Below are positions 1-8,380 of a DNA stretch of 64,000 nucleotides, one piece after another (within the stretch, counting starts at the first letter, position 1; every line of letters starts with the position of its first letter). The stretch covers positions 868,001 through 932,000 of the forward strand of contig NZ_CP053346.1 of assembly GCF_013113735.1 (NCBI RefSeq), given 5' to 3'. A program made the translations under genes and the position numbers. Below the pieces are notes generated by a model. It ran no database searches and was not told the DNA's origin. It was given only the letters and a program-made list of their open reading frames with translations. The stretch is from Sphingomonas sp. AP4-R1 (lineage in GTDB: Bacteria > Pseudomonadota > Alphaproteobacteria > Sphingomonadales > Sphingomonadaceae).

Positions 1-11
1 GAATGAACCCC

Positions 12-665
12 TCAGTGGATGAAGATGATAGCGATGATGAGCGGCACCGCGAAGCCCAGCCCGACGAGCGGCCACGTCTTCTTGCGATGCTTGGCGTGGA
101 ACTGGAGCAGCAGCAGGCCGGTGCCCGTGAAGAGCAAAGCGGCGGCGGCGAACGCATCGATGAACAGGCGCCAGCCGAGCCCGGTGTTGCGCCCCTTGTG
201 CAGATCGTTCAGCAGCGAGATCCAGCCCTGCCGGGTGACCTCCGAGCTGATCGCCCCACTCGCACGGTTGACGCTCACCCAGGCGTCACCGCCGGGGCGC
301 GGCATCGCCACATAGACCTCGTCGTCGCTCCATTCACCCGCGCGACCGGAGGGATCGAGGCCCACCTGCCCCGCCACCGCCTGCGCCACCGGCGCCGGCA
401 TCGGCGCGCCCTCGGCCGGCGTGGCCTTCAGCAGGCGCAGCAGCGAAAGCGGCAAAGTGCCCGATTTCTGGACGACCTGCGGATGCGCGGGGATCGAGGC
501 GGCATGGTTGAGCGTCACGCCCGTCAGCGCGAACAGGAACATCCCGATCAGCGACACGGCCGCGCTGATCCAGTGCCATGTGTGGAGCTGCTTCAGCCAC
601 CAGCCGCGCGTGATGCGCTTGCGCTTGACGGGAGCGGTCTTGGGGAGGGGCGGAGAGGCGTTCAC
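12..665 (-). CDS. PepSY-associated TM-helix membrane protein
   Basis: This gene encodes a small inner-membrane protein of the PepSY-associated TM-helix type, a family often found near iron or copper uptake genes. The sequence shows a basic N-terminus, a W-x-x-x-L-H-x-W-H-W motif at the first membrane helix, a periplasmic stretch of about 100 residues, and two hydrophobic helices near the C-terminus. Two GTG starts are possible, at 725 and 665. I prefer 665 because the longer form would run through two operator-like palindromes. The length (217 residues) fits a short PepSY protein. The nearby PepSY protein at 1413-2726 suggests a shared role in metal or siderophore metabolism, but the exact function is unknown. 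Confidence 0.75.
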   Translation of the reverse strand: MNASPPLPKTAPVKRKRITRGWWLKQLHTWHWISAAVSLIGMFLFALTGVTLNHAASIPAHPQVVQKSGTLPLSLLRLLKATPAEGAPMPAPVAQAVAGQVGLDPSGRAGEWSDDEVYVAMPRPGGDAWVSVNRASGAISSEVTRQGWISLLNDLHKGRNTGLGWRLFIDAFAAAALLFTGTGLLLLQFHAKHRKKTWPLVGLGFAVPLIIAIIFIH

Positions 666-681
666 GGATATGGCCGGTAGC

Positions 682-723
682 GCGAATGATTCGCATCCGC
701 AACGCCTATTGCGAATCGTTCGC
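682..723. promoter_or_regulatory. Two Fur-box-like palindromes
   Basis: Two palindromes lie just upstream of the PepSY gene. The first (682-694) reads GCGAAT-G-ATTCGC with perfect arms. The second (711-723) reads GCGAA-TCG-TTCGC. They resemble alphaproteobacterial Fur operators, which would suit a PepSY membrane protein. No binding has been shown; the call rests on symmetry, spacing and gene context. Confidence 0.5.
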
Positions 724-924
724 ACGTCCGTCTCGCCGTTCGGCCGGCCGTCCGAATCCGCTCCCTTGGCATTGATCCCCCATTCCCGGCGATTTCCTGC
801 GCCGGAGAAGGCCTTTTACCGATCGATCGCCGCATCTTATTTCAGGACTGAAGGATTCGATCACACCACGCGCCGATTGTCGTGAATCATCGACAGCCGC
901 GCTCCGCTCCCATATCGTCGCCGC

Positions 925-1341
925 ATGCAGCTTCGGGCGATCGGCGGACGGGGACAACAGCGGGCCATGATCCTGCTGGCCGCGCTCGCCCTGATCCTGC
1001 GAATCCTGATTCCGTCGGGCTGGATGCCCGCCGCCGACCGCATCGGCCTGATGCCCTGCTTCGGCACGGTTTCGGCAGGCCATGCCGCGGCGGCGATGGA
1101 TCATGCGGGCCACCATGCCGCCCACCGTCGCGGCGATCATCCGGACGACGGCAAGAGCGACAGGCCCTGCGCCTTCGCCGGCTTCGCCTGCGCGCTGGCC
1201 GAGCCGGATGTTGTGTCCGGCCCGCCGCTCGTTCCCCTCGCCGCCCCGATCCTGCTCGGCGGCGTCGCGGCGGCGGCCCGGATCGGTGCGGGCCTCGCCG
1301 CCCCCCCGCCACCTCCGACAGGCCCACCCGTCACCCCCTGA
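925..1341 (+). CDS. DUF2946-like small exported or membrane protein
   Basis: This 138-residue protein starts with a basic stretch and one hydrophobic segment (about residues 15-30), followed by the G-W-M-P motif typical of DUF2946 proteins. It then has a His/Asp-rich region with H-A-G-H-H, two cysteines in the middle, and a Pro-rich tail. DUF2946 proteins commonly sit beside copper or TonB-dependent metal transport genes, and here the next gene is a PepSY membrane protein. The His-rich stretch could bind metal, but that is inference. No enzymatic motif is visible. Confidence 0.65.
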   Translation: MQLRAIGGRGQQRAMILLAALALILRILIPSGWMPAADRIGLMPCFGTVSAGHAAAAMDHAGHHAAHRRGDHPDDGKSDRPCAFAGFACALAEPDVVSGPPLVPLAAPILLGGVAAAARIGAGLAAPPPPPTGPPVTP

Positions 1342-1412
1342 TCACCCTTCCCCGCCACCCGCTCTCCGGGTGGTCTCGGCGCGAGCCGCTCGCGCCCGAT
1401 CAGGATCGTCCC

Positions 1413-2726
1413 ATGTCGCATCTCTACCGCGCCGTCTGGCGTTGGCATTTCTACGCGGGCCTGCTGGTGCTGCCCTTCCTCGCCTGGCTGGCCGTCACCG
1501 GCGCGCTCTACCTCTACAAGGCTGAAATCGAACGGAATTTTTACGGCAGCTGGATGGTCGCCAGCCCCCACGCCGCCGCGCCAAAAATCGCGCCCCTGCT
1601 CAACGCCGTCACCTCCGCCACCGGAGGCACCGTCACCCAGATCGTGAAGCCCGCCTCCGGGGGTGAGGCATGGCGGATGAACCTGACGCTGGCGGACGGC
1701 CAGAAGCGCATGGCCTTCGTCGATCCGGCCGACGGCCGCGTGCTGGGCATGACGCGGCCGGGCGGGATCATGGGGCTGGTGAAGGATCTGCACAGCCTCG
1801 CCATCACCGGCCCGGTCGGCAATGCGCTGATCGAGATTGCGGCGGGCTGGGCGATCATCCTCGTCCTCACCGGTTTCTATCTGTGGTGGCCCCGCCGGGG
1901 CAGCCCGATCGTCGGCCTGCGCGGCGCGCCCGGCCAGCGCCTGTTCTGGCGCGATCTCCACGCCTCGCTCGGGCTGGTCGCGGGCGGGATCGTCTTGTTC
2001 CTCGCCGTCACGGGCATGCCGTGGAGCGGGGTGTGGGGCAAGAACGTGCAGGCCTGGGTGACGAGCCATTCGCTCGGCAAGCCCAAGGCCCCCGCCGCCG
2101 CCGGCGCCGGCGGCGAGCATGCTGGGCATGAGGGCATGGCTGCGATGCCGTGGGCGATGCAGAAGATGATGATGCCGATGGACCACAAGACCGGCCCGGC
2201 CATCGGCCCCGATCGTGCGATCACGGCGGCGCAGGCGGCCGGCCTCTCCGGCGCGTGGACGCTCACTTTGCCCGCCGCGCCCGGCAAGCCTTATCTCTTC
2301 TCCGTCACCGCCCGCGCGGCGGAAGAGGAACGTGCCGTCTATGTCGGCTATAGCGACGGCCGCATCCTGCAGGACACGGGCTATGCCCGCTACGGCGCCG
2401 GATCGCGCTGGATCGACTGGGGCGTGCAGACGCATCAGGGGCTGGAATATGGCGAGCCGAACCGGCTGCTGATGCTGGCGGGCTGCATCGGCCTGCTGCT
2501 GCTGGCGATCAGCGCCCCCGTCATGTGGTGGAAGCGGCGCCCCGCCGGCCGGATCGCCGCGCCGCCGCGCGTGCGTCCTCAGGCAGCCACGCGCGGCCTG
2601 CTCGTCATCATGCTGGCCGGCGGCGCGCTCTTTCCGCTGACCGGCCTGACGATGGTCGCGGCCCTGCTGCTCGACATGGCGGTGCGGCGGACGGGCACCG
2701 GGCGGCTGGAGGCCGCCGCCGCCTGA
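1413..2726 (+). CDS. PepSY domain-containing membrane protein
   Basis: A 437-residue inner-membrane protein of the PepSY-associated TM family, which includes proteins linked to siderophore iron reduction. It opens with a motif of the form W-R-W-H-F-Y-A-G, forms a first helix, then carries a PepSY-like periplasmic segment, further helices (one ending F-Y-L-W-W-P), a long His/Met-rich loop around residues 225-255, and a terminal pair of helices. The ATG at 1413 has AGGA seven bases upstream; an open frame reaches back to 882 but overlaps the DUF2946-like gene. The Met/His loop could contact copper or iron. It probably works with the neighbouring metal-related genes. Confidence 0.8.
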   Translation: MSHLYRAVWRWHFYAGLLVLPFLAWLAVTGALYLYKAEIERNFYGSWMVASPHAAAPKIAPLLNAVTSATGGTVTQIVKPASGGEAWRMNLTLADGQKRMAFVDPADGRVLGMTRPGGIMGLVKDLHSLAITGPVGNALIEIAAGWAIILVLTGFYLWWPRRGSPIVGLRGAPGQRLFWRDLHASLGLVAGGIVLFLAVTGMPWSGVWGKNVQAWVTSHSLGKPKAPAAAGAGGEHAGHEGMAAMPWAMQKMMMPMDHKTGPAIGPDRAITAAQAAGLSGAWTLTLPAAPGKPYLFSVTARAAEEERAVYVGYSDGRILQDTGYARYGAGSRWIDWGVQTHQGLEYGEPNRLLMLAGCIGLLLLAISAPVMWWKRRPAGRIAAPPRVRPQAATRGLLVIMLAGGALFPLTGLTMVAALLLDMAVRRTGTGRLEAAAA

Positions 2727-2817
2727 ATTGGATCCGAAGAGCGTCACCCTCGCCCGGCCTGCCGATTTTCGGGATTTTTTCGTTGCCCGGCCGGGCGCCC
2801 CCCGCCATCCCGAGGGC

Positions 2818-3117
2818 ATGCGCGTCCTCCGGATCTATCACGACCTGACGTTCGGGCTGGAATCCTGGATCGGCAGCGACACCGTGCCGCATATCTGCGC
2901 GGGGCTGGCGCTGTGGCTAATCGGGGCGCTGGTCCTCAGGCGGCCGCTGCGCGACCCCTGGTCCTTGTCGCTGACGGTGCTGGGCGAAGCCGTCAACGAG
3001 ACGTTCGATTATATCCTGCACATCGGCTGGAGCCTGGGCGATACGCTGCACGACATCGCCTGGACCCTGTTCTGGCCCATCGTGATCCAGCAATTCCTGG
3101 CGCGCTCGCGCCGCTGA
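2818..3117 (+). CDS. Small multi-helix membrane protein, paralogue A
   Basis: I do not recognise a named family. The 99-residue product has about three hydrophobic helices and resembles the convergent neighbour at 3131-3547: both have a short N-terminus ending near G-S-D, then an H-x-x-A-G-L-A segment, a conserved E-x-x-N-E stretch, and a W-S-x-x-D-T-x-x-D motif before the last helix. The ATG at 2818 is chosen because it aligns with the start of the paralogue; the frame is open back to 2728. The conserved acidic and His residues inside helices suggest a membrane function, which cannot be named from the sequence. Confidence 0.6.
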   Translation: MRVLRIYHDLTFGLESWIGSDTVPHICAGLALWLIGALVLRRPLRDPWSLSLTVLGEAVNETFDYILHIGWSLGDTLHDIAWTLFWPIVIQQFLARSRR

Positions 3118-3130
3118 ATCGCCCTCCCGC

Positions 3131-3547
3131 TCAGCGCGAGGCGGCGAAGTCCGGAACGGGACGGCGGCGTGAAGAATCCGACGATTTCGCCACCAGCGCC
3201 TTTTTCTGATCGCGCACCGCCTTCGCGGCCGCCTCCTCGATCCGCCAGCGCGTGCGGCGATAATAGCCGAGCAGGCACAGCGCGCCCGGCCAGAAGACGG
3301 TCGCGGCGACATCGCCGATCGTGTCGGACCAGCGCCAGCTGCCCCAAAAGAGGCGGTCCATCACTTCGTTGGCGAGTTCGAGCGCGACGACGATCTGGAA
3401 TGCCACCGGCGATGCGCGCCGCGTCCTGAGCGCGACCTGCGCCAGCACGTAGATGGCGAGCCCCGCATAGGTGTGGACGATCTTGTCCGACCCTGCGAGC
3501 CGGACGATGGCCCCCGTCAGCGCGATATAGTCCGAGAGCAGATCCAT
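3131..3547 (-). CDS. Small multi-helix membrane protein, paralogue B
   Basis: This 138-residue protein is the diverged, convergent copy of the gene at 2818-3117. It shares the H-T-Y-A-G-L-A segment, the E-L-A-N-E motif and W-S-D-T-I-G-D before the final helix. It also has a basic, charged C-terminal tail of about 35 residues that the other copy lacks. The ATG at 3547 is preferred over an upstream GTG at 3556. The two genes are separated by only 13 bases and point at each other, so an old inverted duplication is possible. Function unknown. Confidence 0.6.
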   Translation of the reverse strand: MDLLSDYIALTGAIVRLAGSDKIVHTYAGLAIYVLAQVALRTRRASPVAFQIVVALELANEVMDRLFWGSWRWSDTIGDVAATVFWPGALCLLGYYRRTRWRIEEAAAKAVRDQKKALVAKSSDSSRRRPVPDFAASR

Positions 3548-3680
3548 GCCCCCCACCTAGCCGGGGGGCAGTTAAAATATGCCTCACGCCGATACCGAAA
3601 AATCCCCGCGATCGGAGATTTTCGGCATCGTGGCGGGTCCGCCCGATCGACGCCGCCCGGAGCGGCGCCGATCGAGAGGC

Positions 3681-4985
3681 TTACTTGCCGATGCCGACGT
3701 AGCGCAGACCGGCCTTCTCGGCCTCGACCGGCGGATAGACGTTCCGCAGATCGACCAGCAGCGGATCGGTGAGCAGCGACTTGATGCGGCCGAGATCCAG
3801 CGCGCGGAACGCATCCCATTCGGTGACGATCACCAGCGCCGCCGCGCCTTCGGCCGCCTCATAGGGGCCATCGACATAGTCGACGTTGTTCAGGACCTTC
3901 TCGGCCTGCTCGCGCCCTTCCGGATCATAGGCGCGGACGACGGCGCCCGCATCCTGCAGCGTCTGGATGATGGCGATGGCGGGCGAATCGCGCATGTCGT
4001 CGGTGTTCGGCTTGAAGGTCAGGCCGAGGATGCCGATCGTCTTGCCCTTCACGTCGCCGCCGGCCGCCTTGATCACCTTGCGCCCCATCGCGCGCTTGCG
4101 CTGATCGTTGGCGGTGACGACCGCCTCGACGATGCGCAGCGGCGATTCGTAATCCTGGGCGGTCTTCAGCAGCGCGAGCGTATCCTTCGGGAAGCAGGAG
4201 CCGCCATAGCCGGGGCCGGCATGCAGGAACTTGCGCCCGATGCGATTGTCGAGGCCGATGCCGCGCGCCACTTCCTGCACGTCCGCGCCCGCCACTTCGC
4301 AGAGATCGGCGATCTCGTTGATGAAGGTGATCTTGGTCGCGAGGAAGGCGTTCGCGGCATATTTGATGATCTCGGCCGTGCGGCGGCGCGTGAACAGCAC
4401 CGGCGCCGACTGGTTGAGCGAGAGCGGACGATAGATCTGGGCGAGAACCTCGCGCGCGAAATCGTCCTCCACGCCGCAGACGACGCGGTCGGGCCGCTTG
4501 AAATCGTCGATCGCGGCGCCCTCACGCAGGAACTCCGGATTGGAGGCGACCTTGATGCCCTTTTCGGGGCCCACCTCGGCCACGATCCGCTCGACCTCGT
4601 CCCCGGTGCCGACCGGCACGGTCGACTTGGTGACGATCACGGCGGGGCCGGTGAGCGCCGCCACGACTTCGTGGACGGCGCCGAACACATAGGAAAGATC
4701 GGCATGACCGTCGCCGCGACGCGAGGGCGTGCCGACGGCGATGAACACCGCATCGGCTCCGGCGACGCCGGCGGCCAGATCGGTGGTGAAAGAGAGGCGG
4801 CCGGCCTTGACGTTGCTCGCCACGAGCGCGTCCAGACCCGGCTCGTAGATCGGCATCACATTGCGCTCGAGCGCCTCGATCTTCGAGGCGTCCTTGTCGA
4901 CACAGACGACTTCGTGACCGAAATCGGAGAAACAGGCGCCGGAAACAAGCCCGACATAGCCCGTGCCGATCATCGTGATACGCAT
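3681..4985 (-). CDS. ugd: UDP-glucose 6-dehydrogenase
   Basis: The enzyme oxidises UDP-glucose to UDP-glucuronate with two NAD+, supplying glucuronic acid for exopolysaccharide or LPS. The 434-residue length is standard. The start M-R-I-T-M-I-G-T-G-Y-V-G gives the Rossmann NAD site at residues 5-12. The catalytic-cysteine motif G-G-S-C-F-P-K-D is intact, as are the K-S-T-V-P-V-G-T and L-T-F-K-P-N-T-D-D-M-R motifs of the family. The ATG at 4985 is the usual start; an upstream open extension to 5126 lacks family similarity. It is divergent from the O-antigen ligase gene, consistent with a surface-polysaccharide locus. Confidence 0.95.
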   Translation of the reverse strand: MRITMIGTGYVGLVSGACFSDFGHEVVCVDKDASKIEALERNVMPIYEPGLDALVASNVKAGRLSFTTDLAAGVAGADAVFIAVGTPSRRGDGHADLSYVFGAVHEVVAALTGPAVIVTKSTVPVGTGDEVERIVAEVGPEKGIKVASNPEFLREGAAIDDFKRPDRVVCGVEDDFAREVLAQIYRPLSLNQSAPVLFTRRRTAEIIKYAANAFLATKITFINEIADLCEVAGADVQEVARGIGLDNRIGRKFLHAGPGYGGSCFPKDTLALLKTAQDYESPLRIVEAVVTANDQRKRAMGRKVIKAAGGDVKGKTIGILGLTFKPNTDDMRDSPAIAIIQTLQDAGAVVRAYDPEGREQAEKVLNNVDYVDGPYEAAEGAAALVIVTEWDAFRALDLGRIKSLLTDPLLVDLRNVYPPVEAEKAGLRYVGIGK

Positions 4986-5462
4986 TCCCAACCCCCGAAT
5001 TTCTTGCGGTGCAGCATCCCGTAACCATTTCCGGGGGGGAACGAAAGCGCCGCGTATCGAGGCGCGACGGAAGGAGCGTCCGGAACGGCCACTGGCGACG
5101 GCCCGCAACGTTAAGCCTGTCTGCACCCCGGTCCTGAGCGCTCATTGGCGGTTTGTAAGCCCGGCACCAGATCGCGCTGTTCCCCCGATACGGCGCACGC
5201 CACGCACATTCCGTCTCCCATACGGTAACCAAACCCCGTCGCTGCCGGTTGCGAGCCGCAATCGTGCCGCATATACCATGCCGCAAAGCAGCATTTGGCG
5301 GTCTCCTGACGGACAAGCCCCCGGCGCGCGTCGAACACTGGAGTTGGGTATGCCCACGAAACGTCGGTCCGGTCGCGCACGAGGCCATGCACCTCATACC
5401 GTTGATGCCGTTCCCCTGTCTTTGGCGTAAGACGTCCGCCGTAGCGTAACAGCGAGTATAAG
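4986..5462. other. Divergent intergenic region, ugd / ligase
   Basis: This 477-base gap must carry the promoters of two divergent polysaccharide genes. I see no convincing gene, strong hairpin or repeat in it; the open frames here have no recognisable protein features. Confidence 0.5.
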
Positions 5463-6791
5463 ATGGCCACACGTTCGATGCCGAAACTCGCGGCGGTGGA
5501 GCAGCCGTCCTACCAGTGGGCGGCGTTCGCGCTGGGCTTCTTCCTCCAGTTCAATCTCGTGCCGACGGCCTGGCACATTCCGATCACCCGCTTCACGCAG
5601 CTCCTGATGCTGCCGTGCATCGCGTTTCTGGTGCATCGCCTCGCCAGCCGTCCGAACCCGCTTCCCACGCTTCTCTATTGCGCGGGGATGCTGCTGCTGG
5701 TCGTGCTGCATCTGGCCTTCAGCGGCACCCCGCTCGCCTTCGGCGGCGGCAATATCGATCTGGCCGCCAGCGTCGGCTATGCATTGTATCTGCTCGGCGG
5801 CGTCGGGCTCTACATCATGCTGGCTCAGCGCAGCGGAACCTCGTGGTTCTGCTGGGGCATCCTGATCGGCGGGCTTTTTTCGCTCCTCGTCTTCGTGATG
5901 GAGGCGAACGGCCTGACGGGGCTCGCCAAGGCCATCGGCCTCACCCAGCCGACCCAGTCGCTGCAGAAGATCGGAAGCGACGACGGCTTCACCCGGCTGA
6001 CCGGCATGTGGGGACATGCCAACGAGGTGGGCCACGTCCTCGCCATCGCCGCGCCCGCGGCCGGCTATCTGTATGTCTCACGCCGGGAGCGGATGCCGCT
6101 GGTGTTGCTCGGCCTCATCACGATGGCCTGCTTCTTCTTCACGGCCAATCGCGGCGGCGTGATCGCCGTGATCGTCACCGGCCTCGCGATGCTCGTCGCG
6201 CGCAAGGAGCGCGTGGACATCAAACGCAAATCGTTCCTGTTCACGATGCTGGGCGTGGTCGGGGTCTGCTACGCGCTCTACTTTCTGCCCTCTCCCGATT
6301 TCATCTATGCGCGGTTCGCCGGCGATTCCGGGGCCATCAACAGCAATGCCTCGGGTCGCCTCGTGACGACGCGTCTCGGCATCGATATCGCACTCCATCA
6401 CCCGTTCGGCATGGGCGTGACCGACTGGCGTGCCGCGCTGGAGCGGGGAAGCGGCTTCCAGACGCCGCACAACGGCTTCATTTCCATGACGAACGGAATG
6501 GGCATTCCGTTCTTGCTGATGTGCGTCTGGGCCCTGATCGCCGTGACCCTGGCGGGGCTGCGGCAGCCGCGCAAATTGTCGCTGGACATCTTCCTCATGC
6601 TGGCGGCCGTGCAGATGGCCGTGTCCTTCATGTTCGAGGAATTGTCCTATGTGGACAGCTTCATGATGATCTCCGCGCTGATCATGGCGCGCGTCTATTC
6701 GGGCGCGGTGAATCTCGTGGGCCGGGGACGCGGGCGCGGCGCCGTGCCGATGCGACGCAAGCCGGACGCGCAGGCGCAACCGGCCCTGTAA
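5463..6791 (+). CDS. O-antigen ligase / Wzy-like polysaccharide membrane protein
   Basis: A 442-residue polytopic membrane protein with roughly ten hydrophobic helices and a large periplasmic loop near the C-terminus, the layout of the O-antigen ligase (WaaL)/Wzy polymerase family. The motif T-A-N-R-G-G around residue 225 and the loop segment ending in T-P-H-N-G-F (about residue 340) match the conserved Arg and His regions of the family. It would join or polymerise lipid-linked glycans at the periplasmic face. A flippase follows, so the pair likely acts in one export pathway. Ligase and polymerase cannot be told apart from sequence alone. A basic tail ends the protein. Confidence 0.8.
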   Translation: MATRSMPKLAAVEQPSYQWAAFALGFFLQFNLVPTAWHIPITRFTQLLMLPCIAFLVHRLASRPNPLPTLLYCAGMLLLVVLHLAFSGTPLAFGGGNIDLAASVGYALYLLGGVGLYIMLAQRSGTSWFCWGILIGGLFSLLVFVMEANGLTGLAKAIGLTQPTQSLQKIGSDDGFTRLTGMWGHANEVGHVLAIAAPAAGYLYVSRRERMPLVLLGLITMACFFFTANRGGVIAVIVTGLAMLVARKERVDIKRKSFLFTMLGVVGVCYALYFLPSPDFIYARFAGDSGAINSNASGRLVTTRLGIDIALHHPFGMGVTDWRAALERGSGFQTPHNGFISMTNGMGIPFLLMCVWALIAVTLAGLRQPRKLSLDIFLMLAAVQMAVSFMFEELSYVDSFMMISALIMARVYSGAVNLVGRGRGRGAVPMRRKPDAQAQPAL

Positions 6792-6928
6792 TGCCGGACC
6801 GGGCGATCCTTTGCGGGTGTCGCCCGGAGATGACGCCGTGCGGCGGCCCGCCCCTGAATAGGCGCGGGCGCCGAGCACGGCGCGCGCCGGTCCGCCCTTC
6901 CACCTCCCTCGGTTCGATATAGGGCAGC

Positions 6929-8362
6929 ATGGTCCTCAAGAATTTCGCGACGATGTCCGCGCTGAGCATCTTCCGCTCCGCGGCGCAGCTGGGGATCAAC
7001 GTCCTCCTCGCCTTCTTCATCGATCCCAGCGAATATGGGCTCGTCGCCTTCTCGACGCCGTTCATCGTCCTCATCAGCATGCTGACCGATCTCGGCATGT
7101 CGAGCGCGCTGGTCCGGATCGAGGGGCTGGAGCGCAAGACGGTGGGAGCGGCCTTCACGCTGCTGATCTCGCTGGGCGCGGCTTTCGCGCTGGTGCTGGT
7201 CGTCTGCACGCCCTTCATCGCCATGGGCGTGAAGATGCCGGGTCTGCCCGGCGTGCTGAGCGGGATGACGTTCGGCGCGATCCTGAGCATCACCGCGATC
7301 GTTCCGCGCGCGATGCTGGAACGCGCGCTCGATTATTCGAAGATCGCGCTGACGGAGAGCCTCGCCGTGGCCGTCGCCGGCGTCAGCGCCGTGCTGCTCG
7401 CCGCCAGCGGCGCGGGCGTGTGGGCGCTCGTCTCCTTCATGATCATCACCAATGCGCTGCGGGCGATCCTGTTCTGCTTTCTCGCGCGCAACTGGCTCTC
7501 CATCTCGTTCGAGTGGCGGCGCTGCGCCGGGATCGTGACGTTCGGCGGCTGGGTGCTGCTCACCAATCTGCTGACATTCCTCGCCCGCAATTTCGACAAT
7601 CTGCTGATCGGCACCGTATTGGGCGCGGCGAGCATCGGGCTTTATGGCCTGTCCTATCAATTCATGCTGATCCCGATGATCGCGATCACCTGGCCGGCGA
7701 GCGGCGTGCTGCTCGCGACGCTGAGCCGGGGCGGATATGATGGACCGCAGGCCGAACGGATCATCCTCGCCACCATCGGCGTGACCGCTACGATCACCTT
7801 CCCGATGATGATCTGCCTGAGCCTGGTATTCCCCGATTTCGCCAATGCGGTCCTTTCCCCCAAATGGCGGGAGATCAGCGAGATCCTGCCCTGGCTGGCG
7901 CCGCTCGGGGCGTTGCAATCCATCTCGTCCTACAACGGCACCGTGCTGCTGGTGGCCGGGCGGGCACGCGCGCAGTTCGTCTATGCGGTGCTGAACACCG
8001 TGCTGACGATGCTGGCCTGCATCATCGGCATCCAGTGGGGCCTGATGGGCATGGTGAAGGCGGTGGTGATCGTCGGCACGATCATCTCCTTGTGGTTCAT
8101 CGGCGTGGTCGTCAGCGTATCACGCCTGCATTGGCTGAATCTGGCCAAGGCGCTCGTTCCGGCCGCCTGCTCGAGCGCGGCGGCGATCCTGGTCGCGATG
8201 CTGTTCCACTCCTGGCCGCCCCATTTGCCGGCGCCCTACGTGGCGCTGGCGGCGGGCCTGGCGATCGCCGTGCTGGCCGTCTACGCGCTGTTCCTCGGAC
8301 AGCTGAAGAGCTGGGGCAAGGCGCTCGCCAGCCGGAACAGTCCGGAGCCCGTCGTCGCCTGA
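6929..8362 (+). CDS. Wzx-like polysaccharide flippase (MOP superfamily)
   Basis: This 477-residue protein is hydrophobic throughout, with about 12-14 predicted membrane helices. Its N-terminus resembles oligosaccharide flippases of the polysaccharide-transport (PST/Wzx) branch: a short amphipathic start, then helix 1, and the motif D-P-S-E-Y-G-L-V-A near residue 31 that is common in this family. A segment near residue 220 (L-A-R-N-F-D-N-L-L-I-G) is also typical. It would flip lipid-linked repeat units to the periplasm, where the upstream ligase/polymerase acts. The two genes are co-directional, separated by 137 bases. Confidence 0.85.
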   Translation: MVLKNFATMSALSIFRSAAQLGINVLLAFFIDPSEYGLVAFSTPFIVLISMLTDLGMSSALVRIEGLERKTVGAAFTLLISLGAAFALVLVVCTPFIAMGVKMPGLPGVLSGMTFGAILSITAIVPRAMLERALDYSKIALTESLAVAVAGVSAVLLAASGAGVWALVSFMIITNALRAILFCFLARNWLSISFEWRRCAGIVTFGGWVLLTNLLTFLARNFDNLLIGTVLGAASIGLYGLSYQFMLIPMIAITWPASGVLLATLSRGGYDGPQAERIILATIGVTATITFPMMICLSLVFPDFANAVLSPKWREISEILPWLAPLGALQSISSYNGTVLLVAGRARAQFVYAVLNTVLTMLACIIGIQWGLMGMVKAVVIVGTIISLWFIGVVVSVSRLHWLNLAKALVPAACSSAAAILVAMLFHSWPPHLPAPYVALAAGLAIAVLAVYALFLGQLKSWGKALASRNSPEPVVA

Positions 8363-8380
8363 GCGATCGGGCAGCGATGC

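Noticed and set aside
1137..2819. A 560-codon open frame antisense to the PepSY gene
   Set aside because: Its product is rich in Gly/Arg/Ala without motifs, while the opposite strand gives a clean PepSY membrane protein.
3579..5024. A 481-codon open frame antisense to ugd
   Set aside because: It mirrors ugd, whose catalytic and NAD-binding motifs are intact on the minus strand.
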